Positions 61,201 through 64,000 of a DNA stretch of 64,000 nt are shown here, in pieces; within the stretch, counting starts at the first letter, position 1; the number at the start of each line of letters is the position of its first letter. A program made the translations under genes and the position numbers. The stretch is from Paenibacillus massiliensis 2301065 = DSM 16942 (GTDB lineage Bacteria; Bacillota; Bacilli; Paenibacillales; Paenibacillaceae): positions 62,001-126,000 of the forward strand of contig NZ_KB898197.1 of assembly GCF_000377505.1 (NCBI RefSeq), given 5' to 3'. The notes below the pieces were generated by a model. That model was not told the origin of the DNA, searched no databases, and saw nothing but the letters and a program-made list of their open reading frames with translations.

Positions 61201-62385
61201 AGCCCGGCTGGCTTGATTGTAAGCAACAAGAAAAATGAAGTTCAGTTGACGATTCGTCAAAGTGATACAGTGTCCGATATCGAGATTGATAGCGGTGAGG
61301 CTTATAAAAAACCGACGGTAGTCCGTGAAGATGCGAAACAGAATGCTCGTGTCATCAAGTTCGCAGTTATCGATCTGACGAAGCCAATCTTCATGAATGT
61401 AAACGTGGCAGGTAATGAGCACAAGCTGCAAATTACCTTCAACATTGGCGACATCGAAAAGGGTCTGCCTAAAGCTTATGTAGAACCAGCACCGCTTCCG
61501 GAGCCTGTTCTGGAGGAAGGACAGTATAACGTTGGCTTCAAGCTGTCTGGTCCGGAAGGTGTCGATCAATACTTCGGAGAAGGAGCATCTCTCACAGTTA
61601 AGGATGGCAAAGTTCAAGCAAGTGTTACTTTGAACCGTAGCTCATCTGTGAAGGACTTCACTGTGCTGCAAGGCGACAGCTATGTATCACCAGAGGTGAG
61701 CGCTAATGACGAGACGCAGGATCAGCGTCAGGTAACGTTCACACCAGATTCATTGGTTCAACCGCTAAAAGCGAAGCTGCACATTGCAGCACCTGCAACT
61801 CCTGCTCCGGCTGCTGATCAGGCAGGTGTGACAACAGGATCTGCAAGCTTCGAGCAACCGCTGTTCCTGAGTGCACTATCTGCTCTGACAGAGAATGCTG
61901 CAGCAGCTCAAGCACTTGAGCAGCAAGCTGAGATCGTATTGGCTGATGGTGAATATGATTTGGAGCTCACGTTCGATGCGAATAGCATTAAGCGCGTTCC
62001 TGTAGCTACAGCTGATACGGCTGGACAGAATGGAACGACTTCCGGGTCCGGTGCTTCTGCAGCCACCACAGATACTTCAACCAACGGAGACAGAACGCCG
62101 AATTCCTCTACTGATAAGAATGCTGCGGCTACTACACCGGGTAAAGCTGGTGTGAACGGACAAGAAGGTGCACAGCCTGCCTTTGACCGCAATGCAGATG
62201 CGAATCAGGCAGGGACACGGAATGCCTCGATTACGGGCACAGAAGCAACAGGAGTGGCAGGAGCACGTAACTCTGACAACCCTTCAACGGGTGATAACTC
62301 TCCTGTAATGCTCTACGCCATGCTGATGGCGGGATCTGCAGCGATGCTGATTCGCTTCCGTCTGCAGCGCAAAAAACAGCAATAA
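58216..62385 (+). CDS. Giant multi-NEAT surface protein with cohesin-like N-terminus
   Basis: A 1389-residue wall protein. TTG start about 9 bp after GGGGAG; signal peptide about 1-37; a cohesin-like domain about 38-175; then eight NEAT-like repeats starting near 180, 314, 434, 550, 680, 831, 969 and 1099. Repeats 1, 5 and 6 keep the YxxxY haem pair (Tyr290/294, 784/788, 933/937). Repeats 2-4 are near-identical and have Gly and His there (His416, 535, 651). Repeat 7 lacks both Tyr and repeat 8 keeps one and has an insertion. A Pro-rich linker lies at about 799-829. The end is NPSTG (about 1355-1359), helix, RLQRKKQQ. It probably gathers haem at the surface. Confidence 0.88.
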   Translation: MNRLVKQTASVFFALCLLLSSLQIPGWATTASAASGEEARLTGSAPDSNGEVRVNVGFGGVTDSVYTSVYGHTAQISYDDQKLELITSKSLLNGFSVQTAPQGTGKVLVQSTADSLEDGGAVVNQNAVQLVFKTKPAAQAANTTIELEAASVTNVNGDSFSFANLGSYDVTIPAAAASAAIPDGTYKLGFNILKDGTDDTSVMYQYVDATSGKLEVINGKQYVSFELTQDQEITGFKTEINGQLQDAARTSVEDNRAIVRFEVADVNERLNGWVKIYWDMTAIMGFPFIYDEEYNVDLTFDTSGIVITPPASTTPIKFNVLKDGTDETSSMSRSVDLNSGELSEVNGKKYVSLKLLSSSMITSFQTELNGTFVETEKVSEDAATNTRIVRFEVTDLTSRLKGKVSVNAGPMGLMVHNVDLVFPEYYQAEAPTTPIKFNVLKDGTNDVSSMSRSVDLNSGELSEVNGKKYVSFKLLSSSMITSFQTELNGAFVETEKVSEDAATNTRIVRFEVTDLSSRLKGKVSVNAGPMGLMVHNVDLVFTDYLRVDTPIKFNVLKDGTDETSSMSRSVDLSSGILSEVGGKKYVSFKLLSSSMITSFQTELNGTFVETEKVSEDTATNTRIVRFEVTDLTSRLKGKVSVNAGPMGLMVHNVDLVFTDYFKGDTPVTPEPVPNPDPEVIADGTYPIAFNILKEGTNESSVMYTYVDQNSGQLTAANGKYHVTFTLKQSKEITSFKTAVNGVLTDTEVVSQDAGANQRTVRFEVPNPSERLKGWVQIDWPAISYHEAYNVDLVFSLDNVPGTPVTPGNPETPVTPTPVPGGGGGVAPPKSEDGVYSINFRAFYPDGVKESRMSTYLVSPATLNIMGNRKTISITVKESSYILGMQVKTIGEYEEVATVSADPGQNTRVISFDVNDLNQPIWSKVQVDIPEINYSGDYDVLLVFYPSTIKEGAPDPYVSSGEVPAVSLLEDGEYSIPLEVKDTATGRLSSVQDRFISPAGLIVSNKKNEVQLTIRQSDTVSDIEIDSGEAYKKPTVVREDAKQNARVIKFAVIDLTKPIFMNVNVAGNEHKLQITFNIGDIEKGLPKAYVEPAPLPEPVLEEGQYNVGFKLSGPEGVDQYFGEGASLTVKDGKVQASVTLNRSSSVKDFTVLQGDSYVSPEVSANDETQDQRQVTFTPDSLVQPLKAKLHIAAPATPAPAADQAGVTTGSASFEQPLFLSALSALTENAAAAQALEQQAEIVLADGEYDLELTFDANSIKRVPVATADTAGQNGTTSGSGASAATTDTSTNGDRTPNSSTDKNAAATTPGKAGVNGQEGAQPAFDRNADANQAGTRNASITGTEATGVAGARNSDNPSTGDNSPVMLYAMLMAGSAAMLIRFRLQRKKQQ
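59153..60197 (+). repeat. Three near-identical tandem repeats of about 350 bp
   Basis: The DNA for NEAT repeats 2, 3 and 4 (about 59153-59490, 59513-59850, 59863-60197) is nearly the same, with long shared blocks such as ATGAGCAGAAGTGTGGA and TGAGCAGCAGCATGATTAC. This points to recent duplication or gene conversion and a risk of recombination or assembly error. Confidence 0.9.
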
Positions 62386-62516
62386 GTAACAAGAAGCACC
62401 CATATTACGATAACAGTAATAGCTCTATAACGGTAATCGTTGGATAACAATAGTAGACAGTGCTTGGCATTCACTAAGCCAGTTACAACACATTACCTGA
62501 TGTAATCACGTATATC

Positions 62517-62550
62517 AATCTTGGCGGGCTTCCATAGCTCGCCAAGATTT
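62517..62550 (+). terminator. Terminator-like hairpin after the large NEAT gene
   Basis: AATCTTGGCG pairs with CGCCAAGATT around a 14-nt loop, followed by TTGCTTT. It may lower, not abolish, read-through into isdE. Confidence 0.7.
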
Positions 62551-62607
62551 GCTTTAGGATGATGACTGCAGTAAATATATCAATGCTATTGCATAAGGAG
62601 AGCATTC

Positions 62608-63522
62608 ATGTTGAGCAAGCAACGATTTAGTAAAATATATGGCCTGTCCGTATTGCTCCTGCTACTCGTTCTGGTTGGCTGTGGGGGCACTCCAACAGCG
62701 GGGCAAGTAGACCAGCAGGCAGAGGAGACTGCTTCATCGTCATCTGCACAGGAGCATAGAATCGTATCCACGACCGTTGCTGTCACAGAGATTATGGACG
62801 CACTGGAGATCGATCTGGTCGGCGTGCCAACGAGCACCAAGACTTTGCCAGCAAGGTATGATGGGCTAACTCCGATTGGCAACCCTATGAGTCCTGATAT
62901 GGAGGTAGTGAAATCTCTTCGTCCAACGGAGGTTCTGTCCGTATCGACCTTGCAATACGATCTTCAGCCTACCTTTGAGAAATTCGGTATTAAGGCTGAT
63001 TTTCTGAATCTGCAAAGTCTGGGGAATATGGAAGAGACTATTACGAGACTTGGACAGACGTATGATCGCGAGGAGCAAGCTACAGCGTTGATATCCCGTT
63101 ATGAGGAGAAGCGTGCTCAGATTGAGCAGGCGGTTGCTGGAAAAGAAAAGCCGAAGGTTCTCATTCTGCTAGGCGTGCCAGGAAGCTATCTGGTAGCTAC
63201 GGAGAATTCATTTATCGGAGATCTGGTCAAGCTGGCGGGGGGAGAGAATATCGTTCAGAACGAGAAGGTGGAATATTTGGCCTCCAACACAGAGTATTTG
63301 CAGCAGGCGAATCCTGATGTCATTTTGCGTGCCGCGCATGGTATGCCTGATGAGGTCGTCAAGATGTTCAACCAGGAGTTCGCAACCAATGATATCTGGA
63401 AGCATTTCAGTGCTGTTCAGAATGGTAGGGTATATGATCTGGAGGAAAGTCTATTCGGAACTACAGCCAATCTGGCCGCTGATCAGGCATTGGATGAGCT
63501 GCAGAAGATGCTCTATCCGTAA
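62608..63522 (+). CDS. isdE: Haem-binding lipoprotein IsdE
   Basis: A 304-residue binding lipoprotein. LVLVGC lipobox (Cys25), then RIVSTTVAVTEIMDALEIDLVGVPTS. The haem ligands known from S. aureus IsdE align: Met94 in IGNPMSPD and His244 in RAAHGMPDE. GVPGSYLVATENSFIGDLVKLAGGENI and NDIWKHFSAVQNGRVYDLEE are almost identical to IsdE. It receives haem from NEAT proteins and hands it to IsdF. AAGGAG precedes the ATG. Confidence 0.93.
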   Translation: MLSKQRFSKIYGLSVLLLLLVLVGCGGTPTAGQVDQQAEETASSSSAQEHRIVSTTVAVTEIMDALEIDLVGVPTSTKTLPARYDGLTPIGNPMSPDMEVVKSLRPTEVLSVSTLQYDLQPTFEKFGIKADFLNLQSLGNMEETITRLGQTYDREEQATALISRYEEKRAQIEQAVAGKEKPKVLILLGVPGSYLVATENSFIGDLVKLAGGENIVQNEKVEYLASNTEYLQQANPDVILRAAHGMPDEVVKMFNQEFATNDIWKHFSAVQNGRVYDLEESLFGTTANLAADQALDELQKMLYP

Positions 63523-63560
63523 TTGTCGCTGTATTCATGGACATCTATTGCAGTCTAGGA

Positions 63561-63654
63561 TTTTGTAGCTAAGATCTGTATAGTCCTGGGTTTGTATAGT
63601 CCAAGACTTGTAGAGTCCAAGATTTGTAGAGTCCAAGATTTGTAGAGTCGAAGT
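63561..63654. repeat. 16-bp minisatellite between isdE and isdF
   Basis: Five consecutive copies of a unit like TTTGTAGAGTCCAAGA (start points 63575, 63591, 63607, 63623, 63639) plus a partial copy at 63561. Units differ at a few bases. There is no spacer between them, so it is not a CRISPR array. Confidence 0.9.
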
Positions 63655-63700
63655 TACATTGCTTGACCCATTCTAAGTAAACATAAGGAAGTATTCTCTC

Positions 63701-64000
63701 ATGAATAAAAAAGTATGGAGCTTTGTCATTGTCATTGCTCTCCTGGGATATATGGTGATTTTGTCTGCAGTGACCGGCAGCCTGAAGGTGAGCTTCGGGG
63801 AGTTCCTTCAAGGAATGTGGACAGGGAATAATGAGACTGTCGAGGTCATCAAGGATCTGCGCTTACCACGGATTATCGTAGCGATGTTCGCTGGAGCGGC
63901 GCTTGCCGTAGCAGGGGTGCTCCTGCAGGCGGTCATGCGTAATCCACTAGCTGATGCAGGCGTGATCGGGATCTCTGCGGGGGCTAACTTTATCCCCACG
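63701..64000 (+). CDS. isdF: Haem ABC permease IsdF, 3' truncated by the window end
   Basis: The first 100 residues of a FecCD-type permease. One membrane helix (VWSFVIVIALLGYMVILSAVTG), then KDLRLPRIIVAMFAGAALAVAGVLLQAVMRNPLADAGVIGISAG, the classical FecCD N-terminal block. It follows isdE by 178 bp with a minisatellite between, and AAGGA lies before the ATG. The partner in haem import with IsdE. The rest lies beyond the window. Confidence 0.9.
   Translation, partial: MNKKVWSFVIVIALLGYMVILSAVTGSLKVSFGEFLQGMWTGNNETVEVIKDLRLPRIIVAMFAGAALAVAGVLLQAVMRNPLADAGVIGISAGANFIPT

Noticed and set aside
60859..61617. 252-codon minus-strand frame inside the large NEAT gene
   Set aside because: It is antisense to clear NEAT repeats and has no start signal.
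63561..63654. Possible CRISPR array
   Set aside because: The 16-bp units abut without spacers and there are no cas genes.

Overview
The window looks like a chromosomal segment from a Paenibacillus-type Gram-positive bacterium. GC content is moderate, ribosome binding sites are strong (AGGAGG-like) and TTG/GTG starts are frequent. The typical gene set includes YesM/YesN with an LplABC-like sugar importer, a quinol oxidase without CuA, cytochrome bd with a CydS peptide, Alo-like peptide receptors, and an Isd-like NEAT haem system. This placement is inferred from gene content only.

Layout. 1-3.8 kb is the end of an exopolysaccharide cluster: two tandem GT2 enzymes, a flippase and a pyruvyl-transferase-like protein. 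4-13.2 kb has peptide deformylase, a YesM/YesN two-component pair, an AlkD-like HEAT-repeat protein and a three-gene sugar ABC importer. 13.5-18 kb has the qoxABCD quinol oxidase operon behind a Rex-box-like site. 18.1-30.6 kb is dominated by metal and redox genes: a DUF1992 protein, deoC, a SmtB/CadC-type ArsR regulator, an IS3-family element, a small LPXTG protein, a Zn/Cd P-type ATPase, a degenerate PEP-utilising barrel, a PfeT-like P1B-4 ATPase behind two Fur-like boxes and a leader hairpin, a ZIP transporter, trxB and a small glutaredoxin.

30.7-34 kb holds two tandem HTH/TPR-like peptide receptors. The second is followed by a 39-residue secreted pro-peptide gene. 34.3-39.4 kb is the xylose locus (xylR, xylA, xylB) plus a methyltransferase. 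39.6-42.2 kb is a Fur-controlled feoAB operon with its Cys-rich partner. 42.4-47.1 kb has a transglutaminase-like exported protein, an MFS carrier, a mug-type glycosylase and a CvfC-like protein. 47.3-50 kb has cydA, cydB and cydS with an extra 33-residue membrane peptide upstream. 50.5-52.9 kb has a metallo-beta-lactamase-fold hydrolase, an XRE/cupin regulator and a LysE exporter.

53-64 kb is a haem-acquisition island of two divergent Fur-type operons. The minus strand encodes a haem/siderophore ABC importer ending in an IsdG-type haem monooxygenase. The plus strand encodes an IsdC-like wall-anchored NEAT protein, a secreted single-NEAT haemophore, a 1389-residue protein with about eight NEAT repeats, IsdE, and the start of the IsdF permease, cut by the window end. 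The probable route is: surface and secreted NEAT proteins capture haem, IsdE/F (and perhaps the minus-strand ABC system) import it, and IsdG opens the ring to release iron. FeoAB takes up ferrous iron and the PfeT-like pump probably removes excess. No sortase gene is visible here, although two NPxTG proteins and one LPxTG protein would need one.

Most unusual points: the IS element sits exactly in the loop of a bidirectional terminator; an unlisted pro-peptide gene adjoins a receptor whose 25-bp operator-like site is shared with a tandem paralogue; three near-identical NEAT repeats lack the haem-ligating tyrosine; and the P1B-4 ATPase leader has a 13-bp hairpin between two iron-box-like repeats.
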